Positions 26,016-36,917 are shown, numbered from the stretch's first letter. The stretch: DNA of 64,000 nucleotides from CAKZLS01 sp963786305 (GCA_963786305.1 CAWAYL010000017.1:62001-126000); one strand, 5' to 3'. Numbers and translations are program-made. The notes: generated by a model not told the origin, from the sequence alone.

Positions 26016-28054
26016 CTAGGCCGGCGCCAGTTGCTTTTGCAGATCGGCGACCGTGGTGACCGGCAGTCCGCAGCTCGGCACCGATACAGACATAGGCCGT
26101 GCTCCGCCCGTCCACCTGCGCCTTTCCGGCGGCTGGATGGTGTTCAGGTAGAGCTTGTCCGGGGCTCACCAGAGATATGACCTTGCAGACGGCCGGTGAG
26201 CGGTGCGCCGCGGCACGCAAATCGGCGGTTCCGGCATCGTCGGGATCGCCGATAATGGCGATTTGCACGGGTTTCATGATATATCCGTAGGCGGTAAGTA
26301 ACCCGGGGACACTCAACAGATAATTGGGATTGTTGCCGGAAAAGAGAGTTGACGACGGCGTTCGCGCGGTCCCGTGCCGATACATCTCCCGTTTGAGCGT
26401 ACAGGCGGGCCAGCACTTCCACCATCATGCCGTTGCCGGAAGGGGTTGCGTTGTCGGCGACGTTCTTGCTCCGGGTGATGACGTCCTTGGTATCATCGGC
26501 GGAGAGAAAGTACCCCGCCTTGGCGCTATCCCAAAAATGTTGATTGGCGACGTCGATCCATGATGCCGCCCTGGCCAGATACGCCTGTTCGCCCGTCACT
26601 TCGAACAGGCGTCAAGGCGGCGCGTGCCATGTTGGCGTAATCGTCGATCACCGCCGGGTGGCGGGCATCGCCGGCACACCAGACATGGCGTAGACGACCG
26701 TCTTGGTCCATTTCCTTGATGACGAACGAGAACACCGTTTGCGCCGCTTCCAGCCAGGCGGGTTGATCGAAAACCACGGATGCCTTGGCGAGGGCGGCGA
26801 TCAGCATGCCGTTCCAGTCCGCAAGGACCTTATCGTCGCGCTGGGGAGCAACGCGGTGCCTTCGGACGGCGAGCAGCCGCTCGCGGCAATCCGCGAGTTT
26901 GCTCTCAAGCTCTTGGTCCTGCAGGGCCGGGGGTGCCGGTTCGGTTGAGGATGGTGGCGCCTTCCCAATTGCCGGCCGGGGTCACGTCGTAGGCTTGCTT
27001 GAAGGCGGCGGCGTCGGACCCGAGGATCGTTGTCGATCTCCGCTTCGTGCCAGACATAGTATTTGCCTTCGACGCCCTCGCTATCGGCGTCAAAGGCGCT
27101 GGCAAAGGCGAACGACTGGCGGTCGGCGGCATCGACACGCATGTCGGTCAAAAGCCACTGAACGGTTTCGGATATGCGCGCGGCATACAGGGGGTTCTCG
27201 GTTTCCAGCCAGACGTCGGTCAACAGATCGACAAGCAGCGCGTTGTCATACAACATCTTTTCAAAATGCGGGGCGAGCCAGCGGTCATCGGTGGAATAGC
27301 GCGCGAAACCGCCCGCCAGATGATCGTAAATGCCTCCCTGGCAGATCGAGGTCAGGGTGGTGACGACCGCGTCGCGAAACGGCTTGGACCCCGTCCGCTT
27401 GTAGGCGTGCCACAAGAAGCGGAAGAAGATCGGTTGCGGAAACTTGGGCGCGCCGGATGTACCGCCGTGGACGGGGTCGACGAGCCGCAGCGCGGTGGCG
27501 GCGGTTTGATCCAGCAGGTCGATGGTGATGCCATGACCGGATCCCGGATCGGCCAAACGGGCAAGGGCGTCCCGAATGGCGACGACGTTCTGGGAGATTT
27601 TATCGTGTTCCGAGTGAAAGGCGGCCGAAATGGCGGTAAGAACTTCGGGAAATCCGGGTCTCCCGTATCGCGGGGTAGGTGGAAAATAGGTACCGCCGAA
27701 GAAGGGCTCGCCCTGCGGCGTCAAGAACATGGTCAGCGGCCAACCGCCCTGCTGGCCGGTGAGCGCCAGGGCGGACTGGTAAATGGAATCGATATCGGGG
27801 CGTTCCTCGCGGTCGACCTTGATGTTGATGAAAAGGTCATTCATCCGGCGCGCGATGTCGGGGTCTTCAAAACTTTCATGGGCCATGACATGGCACCAGT
27901 GACAGGCAGCGTAGCCAACGGACAGCAAAATGGGTTTGTTGTGCCGTTGCGCTTCTTCCAGGGCCGCCGAATTCCAGGGCCGCCAATGCACGGGATTGTC
28001 CTGGTGCTGCAGCAGATAAGGGCTGGTTTCCCGGGAGAGCAAATTCGCGGACAT
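26016..28054 (-). pseudogene. YyaL/SPATA20-type thioredoxin-domain protein, multiply frameshifted
   Basis: The family has an N-terminal thioredoxin-like domain followed by a six-hairpin glycosidase-like barrel (DUF255). The long first frame from the ATG at 28054 has SPYLLQHQDNPVHWRPW, redox motif CHWCH (Cys51, Cys54), GGWPLTMFLTPQGEPFFGGTYFPP and FEKMLYDNALLVD. After about 27050 the gene passes through at least five frame changes: fragments AFKQAYDVTPAGNWEGATIL, LADWNGMLIAALAKASVVF, KNVADNATPSGNGMMVEVL, KPVQIAIIGDPDDAGT and LPVTTVADLQKQLAP end at a TAG at 26016. All expected parts are there in order. Confidence 0.85.
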
Positions 28055-28232
28055 GGCGGCCGGTCCCATACTTCATTGTCGGTCGAGCGACACTGTGGGA
28101 GAGGCGTTGCGCAATTCGATGCCCTTGCTTAATTTGGCGTTGCCGCCCGGGGCTGCAAGCCCCAAGTGTCTGGAGGCACTAATAACATGGGTGTATACCC
28201 GAAACAACCGGGGCTTGGAAAAGGTAGGCGGA

Positions 28233-28502
28233 ATGAAAGTTCATATCGATATTGATTGCACACCGGAGGAAGCACGGACGCTTTTCGGTCTTCCGGATGT
28301 CAAGCCGATGCAAGCGGCACTGTTGAAAGACATAGAAGATCGCATGAGAAAGGCGCTGGCCTCGACCGAACCGGAGGCGTTGATGAAAATGTGGATGCCA
28401 CTCGGGATCCAAAGTTTCGAGCAATGGCAGAATTTCCTGTGGTCGCGCTTTACCGGGGCGGCCGAGAAGACGGCAAGAGAGGAAAAGAGCGGAAAGGAAT
28501 AG
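28233..28502 (+). CDS. DUF6489 family protein
   Basis: 89 residues starting MKVHIDIDCTPEEARTLFGLPDVKP, with helices to QSFEQWQNFLWSRFTG. This matches the small alphaproteobacterial DUF6489 family of unknown function. AAGGTAGGCGGA lies before the ATG at 28233. The open frame extends 60 codons upstream but without family support. It is followed after 4 bases by the ferredoxin gene, so they are probably co-transcribed. Confidence 0.85.
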   Translation: MKVHIDIDCTPEEARTLFGLPDVKPMQAALLKDIEDRMRKALASTEPEALMKMWMPLGIQSFEQWQNFLWSRFTGAAEKTAREEKSGKE

Positions 28503-28506
28503 GCGT

Positions 28507-28867
28507 TTGCCGAACGAGACCGATGAGCCGGATTTGTACTATCGTTGTCATGTTTTTTGTTGCGTCAACCAACGGCCGCAGGGTCACCCGAGGGGATCGT
28601 GTTCGCGGCGCGGTTCGGTGCGCCTGCGGAACTACATGAAGGCACGCGCGAAGGAACTGGAATTGGAAAAAGTGCGCGTCAACGCGTCGGGTTGCCTTGA
28701 TCGCTGTGAGCTCGGACCGACCATGGTGATTTATCCGGAGGGCGTCTGGTATCGGTATGAGACGCGCGCCGACGTGGACGAAATTCTGGAAGTACATCTC
28801 CTCGGAAAGGGCCGGGTCGATCGTCTGTTGTTGAGACGCGTCGGATACGCCGGACGGCGCGAGCTAA
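28507..28867 (+). pseudogene. thioredoxin-like 2Fe-2S ferredoxin, last residues frameshifted
   Basis: About 120 residues from a TTG at 28507 (GGAAAGGAA upstream). The family has CHVFCCVNQRP, GSCSRRGSVRLRNYMKARA and VNASGCLDRCELGPTMVIYPEG; cysteines 14, 19 or 18, 32, 63 and 67 include the cluster ligands. These proteins are electron carriers of the NuoE-like type. The domain is intact. Near 28833 one extra base removes the natural stop: in the other frame the end reads DASDTPDGAS and stops with TAA at 28865. Without it the frame runs on into mnmE, producing an artificial fusion. Confidence 0.82.
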
Positions 28868-28900
28868 TTCCAAAGCGAAAGGCGGGAAAGCGGATCGGCG

Positions 28901-30228
28901 ATGGAAACCATATTCGCGGTCGCCACCGGCGCGGTTCGGGCGGGCGTCGCCATCGTTCGCGTGTCCGGCCCGGGGGCGGGATCCGCTCTGGAAAAGATGA
29001 CGGGGAAGCCCAGACCGCCGGTTCGGGTCGCCTCCCGGCGGCGGATCGAAAATGCGCGCCGGGGAAATCATCGACGACGGTCTCGTTCTTTGGTTTCCGG
29101 GTCCGGCAAGCTTTACGGGCGAAGACGTGGCTGAACTTCATGTTCATGGCGGCTTGGCCGTCGTGGCGGGCGTGCTCGGGGCCTTGGCGGCGATCCGGAG
29201 GGTTGCGGCCGTCGGAGGCCGGGGAGTTCACCCGGCGGGCGTTCGAGAACGGCAAACTCGACCTGACGGCGGCGGAGGGGCTGGCGGACCTCGTCGACGC
29301 CGAGACCGAGGTCCAAAGGCGCCAAGCGCTCCGGCAAGTTCAAGGAGAGCTGGGTGCGGTATACGACACATGGCGGGCCCGGTTGCTGAAGGCCATCGGA
29401 CATCTCGAAGCGACGATCGATTTTGCCGATGAAGATCTTCCGGAGACGTTGGAGCAAGGGGTATTCGCCGACATCGTGTCGCTGAGGCAAGCCATCGCGG
29501 AACATTTGGCGGATGGCGGACGCGGCGAGCGGATACGGTCGGGCATCCGCATCGCCATCATCGGACCACCCAATGCGGGAAAGTCCACGTTGTTGAACGT
29601 GTTGGCGAAGCGGGAAGCGGCGATCGTATCGTCATGCCCGGGGACCACCCGCGACGTGATCGAAGTTGCGATGGATGTGAGGGGCTTCCCGGTTATCCTG
29701 GCCGACACCGCGGGCCTTCGCGACGCGGCGGGGGAGGTCGAGGAAGAGGGCGTACGCCGGGCGCGATCGGAAGCCCGGACCGCCGACCTCAAGCTGGCGG
29801 TTTTCGATGGCGCGTTATGGCCGGCGGCGGACGAGGAAACGAAGAAGGTGATGGATGGCGACACCATCGCGGTGGTGAACAAGTCGGACCTCGCCAAGGG
29901 AACTTGGGATACGGATGTTTGCGGGATGCGGGCGATGGCCGTGTCGGCGCGTACCGGAGACGGGTTCGCCCAATTGCTGAGTGCGGTCGAAAGCGCCGTG
30001 CGGGAGCGCTTTTCGCACGCGAATGTTCCGGCATTGACAAGGGTTCGCCACCGAGCGGCCCTGGAGGAGAGTTACGAGGCGCTCGGCCGGTGCCGGCGTG
30101 GCTTGGAGCCGGAACTGGTGGCCGAGGATCTCCGGCTGGCGGCCCGCGCTCTGGGGCGGATTACCGGCAGGGTCGATGTCGAAGATGTGCTGGATGTGAT
30201 CTTTCGCGACTTTTGTATCGGCAAGTGA
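28901..30228 (+). pseudogene. mnmE: tRNA-modifying GTPase MnmE, frameshifted
   Basis: MnmE with MnmG installs the 5-carboxymethylaminomethyl group on wobble uridine 34 of tRNAs. The first frame starts METIFAVATGAVRAGVAIVRVSG; the second (from about 29050) reads AGEIIDDGLVLWFPGPASFTGED; the third (from about 29198) has EAGEFTRRAFENGKLDLTAAEG, the GTPase P-loop GPPNAGKSTLLNVLAKREAA, GTTRDVIE, DTAGLRDAAGEVEEEG, NKSD and the invariant C-terminus DFCIGK. Two indels break it. A parS site begins at the base after its stop. Confidence 0.92.
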
Positions 30229-30244
30229 TGTTTCACGTGAAACA
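30229..30244. promoter_or_regulatory. parS: parS centromere site 1
   Basis: The 16-bp palindrome TGTTTCACGTGAAACA matches the bacterial parS consensus exactly. It lies between the mnmE stop and mnmG. ParB binds here and spreads to build the partition complex that ParA moves. The parAB genes are 2.6 kb to the right. Confidence 0.95.
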
Positions 30245-30303
30245 GCGAAACAGGATAATGTGGTCATTCGACTGAAAGACCGCGCCGAATGGGAACGGAT
30301 TGA

Positions 30304-32192
30304 ATGAACCGCTTTGATGTCATTGTCGTGGGTGGAGGACACGCGGGTTGCGAGGCCGCCGCCGCCGCCGCCCGCATGGGCGCGCGCACCGCCCTGGTTA
30401 CGCAGCGGTTGGATACCATCGGCGAGATGTCGTGCAACCCGGCCATCGGCGGCTTGGCCAAGGGGCAATTGGTTCGCGAGGTCGATGCCCTCGACGGACT
30501 GATGGGGCGGGCCATCGACCGGTCGGGGATCCAGTTCCGAATCCTCAATCGGAGCAAGGGACCGGCCGTCGAGGGACCGCGCGCGCAGGCCGATCGGCGC
30601 TTGTATAAGCGGGCCATGAAAGCGTTGTTGCGGGACCAGCCGAACGTCACCTTGAAGGAAGCCACCGTCGAGGACTTTGTTTTTGACACAAGCGGGGGCA
30701 ATCGCCGGTGTGAAAACCGCTGGCGGGGGAGGCCTGAAGGCCGGCGCGGTGGTGATAACGACCGGGACGTTTCTGCGCGGCGTAATCCACATTGGTGATT
30801 CCCAGTTTGCCGCTGGACGGGCCGGCGATGCGCCGGCCGTGGGGCTGGCGGACAGCTTTCAACGACTGGGGTTCCGCCTCGGGAGATTGAAGACCGGGAC
30901 GCCGCCCCGCCTCGATGGACGGACCATTCGGTGGGCGGAACTGGAACCGCAGAAGGGCGATGATCCGCCAACGCCGTTTTCGTTTCTCTCGGACGGCATC
31001 ACGGTTCCGCAGATCGATTGCTATATCACCGGCACCCATGCCCGCCACGCACGCCCTTATCCGCGATAACTTGCACCGCGCTCCCTTGTATTCCGGTCAG
31101 ATCGAGAGCATCGGGCCGCGGTATTGCCCGTCGATCGAAGACAAGGTCGTTCGCTTCGGCAGACCGGAACCGCCATCAGATCTTCCTCGAGCCGGAGGGA
31201 TTGGACGATACGACGGTTTATCCCAACGGCATTTCCACGTCGCTGCCAGAGGACGTCCAGATTGCGCTGCTGAAGACCATTCCGGGTCTGGAGGATACGG
31301 TCATGCTCCGGCCCGGCTATGCGATCGAGTACGATTTTGTCGATCCACGGGAACTTCGGCCGAGCCTGGAAACAAGGCGGGCACGAAACCTGTTTCTTGC
31401 CGGCCAGATCAACGGCACCACGGGGTATGAAGAGGCGGCCGGGCAGGGTCTGGTGGCCGGGGCCAACGCGGCCCTTGCGGCTGGCGGGGGCGAGGCGGTG
31501 ACGCTCGATCGCTCAGAGGCGTATATCGGGGTGATGATCGATGATCTGGTGACCCGGGGCACCAGCGAGCCCTATCGCATGTTCACGTCGCGGGCGGAAT
31601 ACCGGTTGTCTTTGCGGGCCGACAACGCAGACCAGAGGTTAACGGAAACGGGCATGAACTGGGGTCTCGTCGGCAAGCGGCGAAGCGAGACATTCGCGGC
31701 CAAGACAGGAGAACTGGCGAAAGCGCGCGAGCTCGGTGTCTCGGTTGACCGCATCCCCGGCAACGCTCCGGGACCATGGTCTTGACGTCAAGGGGGACGC
31801 GCGGCGACGATCCGCGCTGGACGTGCTGGCTCAGGGCATGGGGAACATGCAAGCGTTTGTCCGGGTGTGGCCAGAGATTGGCGAAGTCTCGCGCGAGATC
31901 TTGGAGCAACTGGTCAACGATGCGCGGTATGCCGGATATCTGGATCGACAAGAGGCCGATATTCGCGCGTTCAAGCGCGACGAGGCGCTCGAAATTCCGG
32001 AACGAGCTGGATTTTGACGCCGTGGCCGGTCTGTCGAACGAAGTCCGCTCAAAACTTTCGGAAGCGCGGCCAGCGACATTGGGCGCCGCGGCACGAATAT
32101 CGGGGATCACGCCAGGGGCGTTGACGGCGCTGCTGGGATATGTTCGCAGGCGAAACAAGGTGGCGGGAGACACGGCCCGCCTGAGTGCTTGA
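30304..32192 (+). pseudogene. mnmG: tRNA uridine 5-carboxymethylaminomethyl modification enzyme MnmG, frameshifted
   Basis: MnmG (GidA) is the FAD/NADH partner of MnmE. The first frame has the FAD motif VIVVGGGHAGCEAA and GEMSCNPAIGGLAKG. The reading frame changes near 30690, 31060, 31170, 31760 and 31990. In order the pieces supply VVITTGTFLRGVIHIG, KTGTPPRLDG, GPRYCPSIEDKVVRF, QIFLEPEGLDDTTVYPNGIS, AGQINGTTGYEEAAGQG, SRAEYRLSLRADNAD and ISGITPGALTALLGYVRR. The complete set of MnmG blocks is present, so the gene is whole apart from about five indels. It lies between the two parS sites. Confidence 0.92.
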
Positions 32193-32216
32193 GTGCCGAC
32201 GCGCCCGAGCAGGGCG

Positions 32217-32232
32217 TGTTTCACGTGAAACA
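32217..32232. promoter_or_regulatory. parS: parS centromere site 2
   Basis: A second perfect TGTTTCACGTGAAACA palindrome, in the gap between the mnmG stop and the rsmG start. It is 1,988 bases from the first site, measured start to start. It could also influence rsmG expression because it lies just before the rsmG start codon. Confidence 0.95.
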
Positions 32233-32237
32233 TCCCA

Positions 32238-32854
32238 TTGTCGTCGGCCGCGTTCAAGGAACTGACGAGCGCGAGCGAACGAGAGATGGATCGCCTCGCT
32301 GTCTATTTGGACCTTCTGGAGAAATGGAACCGCCGGATAAACCTCGTCGGCCGCGAGTTCCATGACCGATCCGTGGCGCCGGCATTTTCTCAATTCGGCG
32401 CAATTACGGCCGTTGTTGCCCTCGGGCAGTCCCGTGGTGGTCGATTTCGGCAGCGGAGCCGGCTTTCCCGGTCTGGTGCTGGCGATCATGACGCCGGCCC
32501 GTGTGACCCTCGTGGAGAGCAATTCGCGAAAATGCGCGTTTTTGAGGGAAGCCGCGCGCCTCACCGGCACACACGTGAGCATTTACAACGACCGAATCGA
32601 GAAGCCTTCACCTTAAAAAGGTGGACGTCGTAACGGCCCGCGCCTGTGCATCGCTGGCGACGCTACTAAATTTTGCGTTACCATACTTGTCTGATACAGG
32701 ATTTGGTATATTCTTAAAAGGTAAAAGCGCGGAGAAGGAATTGACGGAGGCACGGAAAGCGTGGAATATGCGCGTCTCTTCGATCCCCAGTGGATCCGAT
32801 CCTCACGGCGTTATTCTCAAAATTTCGGATGTCGGGCCTCGCCATGAACCCTGA
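32238..32854 (+). pseudogene. rsmG: 16S rRNA m7G527 methyltransferase RsmG, frameshifted
   Basis: RsmG (GidB) methylates G527 of 16S rRNA using S-adenosylmethionine. The first frame has REMDRLAVYLDLLEKWNRRINLVG; the second (from about 32355) has MTDPWRRHFLNSAQL and the SAM-binding VVVDFGSGAGFPGLVLA and LVESNSRKCAFLREAARL; the third (from about 32610) has VDVVTARACASLATLL and the C-terminus. Single extra bases near 32351 and 32606 explain the breaks. The start is uncertain: TTG at 32238 or ATG at 32286. The end overlaps parA. Confidence 0.9.
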
Positions 32855-33653
32855 ACCCGGGCCCTCGAAGCCCTCCGGTCCTCGCATCATCGCTATCGCC
32901 AATCAGAAAGGGGGGGTGGGCAAGACCACGACCGCGATCAATCTCGGCACGGCACTTGCCGCCACGAAAAAGCGCGTGGTGATTCTCGACCTGGATCCAC
33001 AGGGCAACGCCAGCACGGGTTTCGGCATTTCGCGCGGCGACCGCCAACTCAATGTCTATCATCTGCTGATCGGCCAGGCGACGGTGGCCGAGGCCATAAA
33101 GAAGACCGACATTCCCGGACTCTCGATCGTGCCCTCGGGTGTCGATCTGTCGGGGGCCGAGATTGAGCTGGTGAATATGGAGAACCGGGAGTTTTATCTC
33201 AAGAACGCCATTCGCCGCGGCGCCGAGGAATTCGATTATGTGCTGATCGACTGTCCGCCGGCGCTCGGGCTCCTGACGCTCAACGCCTTGACCGCCGCCG
33301 ATGCCCTGCTGGTGCCGTTACAATGCGAGTTCTTTGCGCTCGAGGGCATCAGTCATTTGCTCCGCACGGTGGAGCGTGTGAGGCAAACGGTCAATCCTTC
33401 CCTCGAGATACAAGGAATTGTGTTGACGATGTTCGATAGACGTAACCGGTTGTCGGATATGGTCGCTTCCGATGTTCGCGCCCACTTCGGCGACAAGGTT
33501 TACAAGACGGTTATCCCGCGCAATGTGCGTGTATCGGAAGCGCCGTCCCATGGACGGCCGGTCCTCATATACGACATCAATTGCGCCGGGTCGCGCGCAT
33601 ACCTCCACCTTGCGGGCGAGGTCTTGCGGCGCGAACGGCTGGCGGTAGCCTGA
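32829..33653 (+). CDS. parA: chromosome partitioning ATPase ParA
   Basis: About 274 residues. ParA/Soj is a deviant Walker A ATPase that binds DNA non-specifically and moves ParB-parS complexes. The motif is NQKGGVGKTTTAINLG (KGGVGKT at about 27-33), with VVILDLDPQGNASTG, DYVLIDCPPALGLL and VTMFDRR-like LTMFDRRNRLS. I give the ATG at 32829; an ATG at 32844 overlapping the rsmG stop is equally possible. It ends one base into the parB start (TGATG). Confidence 0.96.
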   Translation: MSGLAMNPEPGPSKPSGPRIIAIANQKGGVGKTTTAINLGTALAATKKRVVILDLDPQGNASTGFGISRGDRQLNVYHLLIGQATVAEAIKKTDIPGLSIVPSGVDLSGAEIELVNMENREFYLKNAIRRGAEEFDYVLIDCPPALGLLTLNALTAADALLVPLQCEFFALEGISHLLRTVERVRQTVNPSLEIQGIVLTMFDRRNRLSDMVASDVRAHFGDKVYKTVIPRNVRVSEAPSHGRPVLIYDINCAGSRAYLHLAGEVLRRERLAVA

Positions 33654-34721
33654 TGCCGGCGGAGGCGAAGCGCCCCAACCTGGGCCGGGGGTTGTCGGCG
33701 CTGCTCGGTGCGGAGGAAAACGAGGATTACGCAAAACTCGACCGCCTGCGCTCCTACAAGACCATTGAAATCGATCTGCTTCGACCAAGTCCATTTCAGC
33801 CTCGCCATGGCATGGACGAAGAACACCTGGACGATCTCGCCCGTTCCATCGCTGAAAAGGGTATCCTCCAGCCCATTCTGGTTCGGCGGCACCGAGACGA
33901 AGGCAACGTATTCGAGATCATCGCCGGCGAACGCCGGTGGCGGGCCGCGCAGAAAGCGCAGCTCCACGAAGTGCCGATCGTCATCAAGGAGCTCGATGAC
34001 CGCGAGGCTCTTGAAATTGCGCTGGTGGAGAACCTTCAAAGGCAAGATCTTTCGCCACTCGAGGAAGCCGACGGATATCGCCGGCTGATGGACGATTTCA
34101 GCCACACGCAGGAAGACCTGGCGCGGAGCATCGGCAAGAGCCGCAGCCATGTCGCCAATATGATGCGGCTGCTCAATCTTCCCGAACCCGGTCAAGACCC
34201 TGCTTCATCGCGGCAGTTTAAGCGCCGGTCATGCCCGGGCGCTTCTGACCTCGGCCGACCCGGCGGCGCTCGCCGAGGCGGTGGTCAAGCGCGGGCTCAA
34301 TGTCCGGCAGACGGAAAAGCTTGCGAAGAAGGCGAGCGCCGTGCCCCGGGCCGCTTCGAGCGCCCCGCAAAAGGACAGCGATACCATTGCCCTTGAGAGA
34401 GATCTCAGCAATCTTTTAGGCCTCGAGGTGGAAATCAAGTTTCGTGGCGCCGGCGGTTCCCTGATCCTGCACTACCGCTCCCTCGATCAACTCGACGAGG
34501 TCCTCCAGCGCCTCAGCCACGGCGCCCATGGCGGCGGCGCACCCAGAGACGCATCGGCGCATGTCACCGGTGACGGCGGCGCTCACTACGGCAGCATCTC
34601 CGATGCGGAACCCCTGGGGCCCGATGGTCAGGGAATGGGGTTTTCCGGCGATGAAGATCCGGCCGGCACGAGTGATGTCGACGACGTCGACGATGACGCC
34701 GCGTCCGGCACTCGAACCTGA
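33653..34721 (+). pseudogene. parB: chromosome partitioning protein ParB, frameshifted
   Basis: ParB/Spo0J binds parS and CTP. The first frame has RPNLGRGLSALLG, the CTP-binding EIIAGERRWRAAQKA and the ENLQRQDLSPLEEADGYRRL block, plus the HTH region EDLARSIGKSRSHVANMMRLLNLPEP. One extra base near 34190 shifts the rest: SLSAGHARALLTSADP, the dimerisation domain ending LILHYRSLDQLDEVLQRLS. After that the frame stays open for about 65 further residues, Gly- and Asp-rich and ending DDVDDDAASGTRT, longer than usual for ParB. The extension might be real or due to a lost stop. Confidence 0.9.
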
Positions 34722-34724
34722 TCG

Positions 34725-35759
34725 TCAGCGCGTCCCGGCGCCGCTTCGAGCCGCGAATGCCAAACGAATGAGCGTTCTGCCGCACACCGCCTGAGCCGGC
34801 GTTCCCGTGCTTTTGCATTCGATTTCCGCGCCCGTCACCAGCTCCATCGCGCTGCTCAGGCGTGTCTCGTCCCAACAGCTCAATTGGGTCCGAAAAGCGT
34901 CCTTGACGGCAAAAAATACGGAGGGCCTCAACGCCTGCATCGCTTGTTCCGTCGACCGGCCCGAGGACATCAATCCCCGCGCCATATGCAGGCGAACCAG
35001 GTGCCGCGCCACCGAACGCAGAATAGCAACCGGCGGAACGCCTTCGGCCACCGCTTTTTCCAGCGCCCTATCCAGGCCACCGGCGTCACCGCCGAATGCG
35101 GCATAAACGACCGCGTCCATGGAAGTCCGCGTGCTGTCGCCAACCGCCGCCTCGGCGTCTTCCAGCGTTACAACACCGCCGCCGCCCTTGAACAGCGCCA
35201 GCTTTTCCAGTTCCTGACGGGTTACGGCGCGGTCTCCACCGAGATTGGCGACGAGGAAAGCATTGGCTTCCGGCGTTGCCTTGAGGTCGTGCTTGGCGAG
35301 ACTTTCGTGGACCAATTGATCGAGTTTGCTCTCGTTGTCCACGTAGCATGGCAACGTCACCGTGTCGGCGCCGCCTTCGAATATCTTCCGAAGAGACGAT
35401 CGCGCGGCCAGCTCGCCGGCCTCGACAATGACAAGAGCCTCGCCCATTCCGGATTTAATAAACGACGCGAATTGTTCGGAGACGGCATCGGTCGCGCCCC
35501 GGACGCGGACAACGCGGCGCCCTCCGGACAACGACAGGGCGGCCGCTTCGTCCATGAGACGTGTCGCATCCCCCTTCAGCGTATCGACGGAGATCTCGAC
35601 GGAGCGAAACGGGTCCGACGCATCACCCGTGGCGGCGGCAAGCAAGGCATCGGAGCGTTCCTTGACAAGTCCGCGGTCGGCGCCATAGACGAGAACGCCG
35701 CGAACGCCGGGGTCCGGACTGCGCATGAAAGCGTCGATGCGACCGGCCGTGAGCTTCAT
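34725..35759 (-). CDS. holA: DNA polymerase III delta subunit HolA
   Basis: 344 residues. HolA opens the beta sliding clamp within the clamp loader. The N-terminal AAA+-like domain has GVLVYGADRGLVKERSDAL; later blocks include SLSGGRRVVRVRGATD, LPCYVDNESKLDQLV, NLGGDRAVTRQELEKLALF and the C-terminal collar. It converges with parB (3-base gap). In alphaproteobacteria it usually follows leuS and lptE on the same strand; here an IS110 element lies immediately upstream instead, so the upstream part of that operon is missing. Confidence 0.94.
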   Translation of the reverse strand: MKLTAGRIDAFMRSPDPGVRGVLVYGADRGLVKERSDALLAAATGDASDPFRSVEISVDTLKGDATRLMDEAAALSLSGGRRVVRVRGATDAVSEQFASFIKSGMGEALVIVEAGELAARSSLRKIFEGGADTVTLPCYVDNESKLDQLVHESLAKHDLKATPEANAFLVANLGGDRAVTRQELEKLALFKGGGGVVTLEDAEAAVGDSTRTSMDAVVYAAFGGDAGGLDRALEKAVAEGVPPVAILRSVARHLVRLHMARGLMSSGRSTEQAMQALRPSVFFAVKDAFRTQLSCWDETRLSSAMELVTGAEIECKSTGTPAQAVCGRTLIRLAFAARSGAGTR

Positions 35760-36917
35760 TTCGGATCCTGTTGCAAGTTCTCTTATCGATTACCCGAGGC
35801 CACGTACCCGGCCCTTATACATAGCGTAATTCCGGTGGTCACTCTCCCGGGCCTATAATGCGGGGTCGATAGCAACGCCCCAAAGGGCCAAACAAGGAGA
35901 GTGACCATGGTGGAGTATGTTGGATTGGACGTATCGAAGGAAGAGACAGCGTATTGTGTGAAGGATGCGAACGGGGAGATTTTGGCATCCGGCAAGGTTG
36001 CCACGGATCCCGACGCCTTGTTTGCGGTGTTGAAGGAGCATTGTGTCTGTCCGGAGCGGATCGTGATGGAGACCGGGACGCAGTCGAGCTGGTTAGCGCG
36101 GGAGCTTCGCCAGCGCGGGCTTCCGGTCGAGTGCGTGGATGCGCGGCGGGTCTATCCGGTGCTGCGTATGCGGCATAACAAGACGGACAAGAACGACGCG
36201 GAGGGTCTGGCGGAGCTTGCGCGGTTGGGTTTTTTCTGCGCGGTCGCGATCAAGAGCGAGGCGGCGCAGGCGGATCGGGTGCTGGTGAAGGCGCGGGCGC
36301 AGCTGGTGAGCGGGCGGCGCAGCCAGGAGAACGCGCTGCGCGGTCTGCTGGCGTCGATGGGTTTGCGCTTTCCCAAGGGCGTGGCCAAGTTCGCCGAGGG
36401 TACGCGAGTTGGTGGCGGATCGTCCCGAGTTGGTCTGCGTGGCGGAGACGATGCTGTCGGCCCGCGCGGCGCTGATGGAGAGTATCGCGGCGCTCGATAG
36501 CGAAGTGGCGCACCGGGCGAAGCGGCGGCCAGACTGCCAGCTGTTGATGAGCATGCCCCATGTGAAGTCGCTGACGGCGCTGGCGTACTGCGCGACGATC
36601 GACGACCCTACGGTTTAGCGGCTCGCGGGCGGTGGGGGCGTATCTGGGGCTGACGTCGCGGCGCTGGCAATCGGGCGAGGTGGACTATGGCGGGCGCATC
36701 TCCAAGATGGGCGACAGCCTGATGCGCTCTCTGCTCTACCAGGCGGCGAACGGCCTGCTCACGCGGGTGCGCCGGGCGCATCCGCTGAAGGACTGGGCGC
36801 GCAAGCTGAAGAAGCGCACCAGCCATAAGAAGGCCTGCGTGGCGTTGGCGCGCAAGCTGGCGGTGATCCTCCACAAGATGCTGATCACCGGCGAGCCCTT
36901 CCGCTGGCCGCAAATCC

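Noticed and set aside
28507..30228. 573-codon continuous frame fusing a ferredoxin to MnmE
   Set aside because: The ferredoxin stop (TAA 28865) and the MnmE N-terminus (ATG 28901) are both present in neighbouring frames; the fusion arises from indels.
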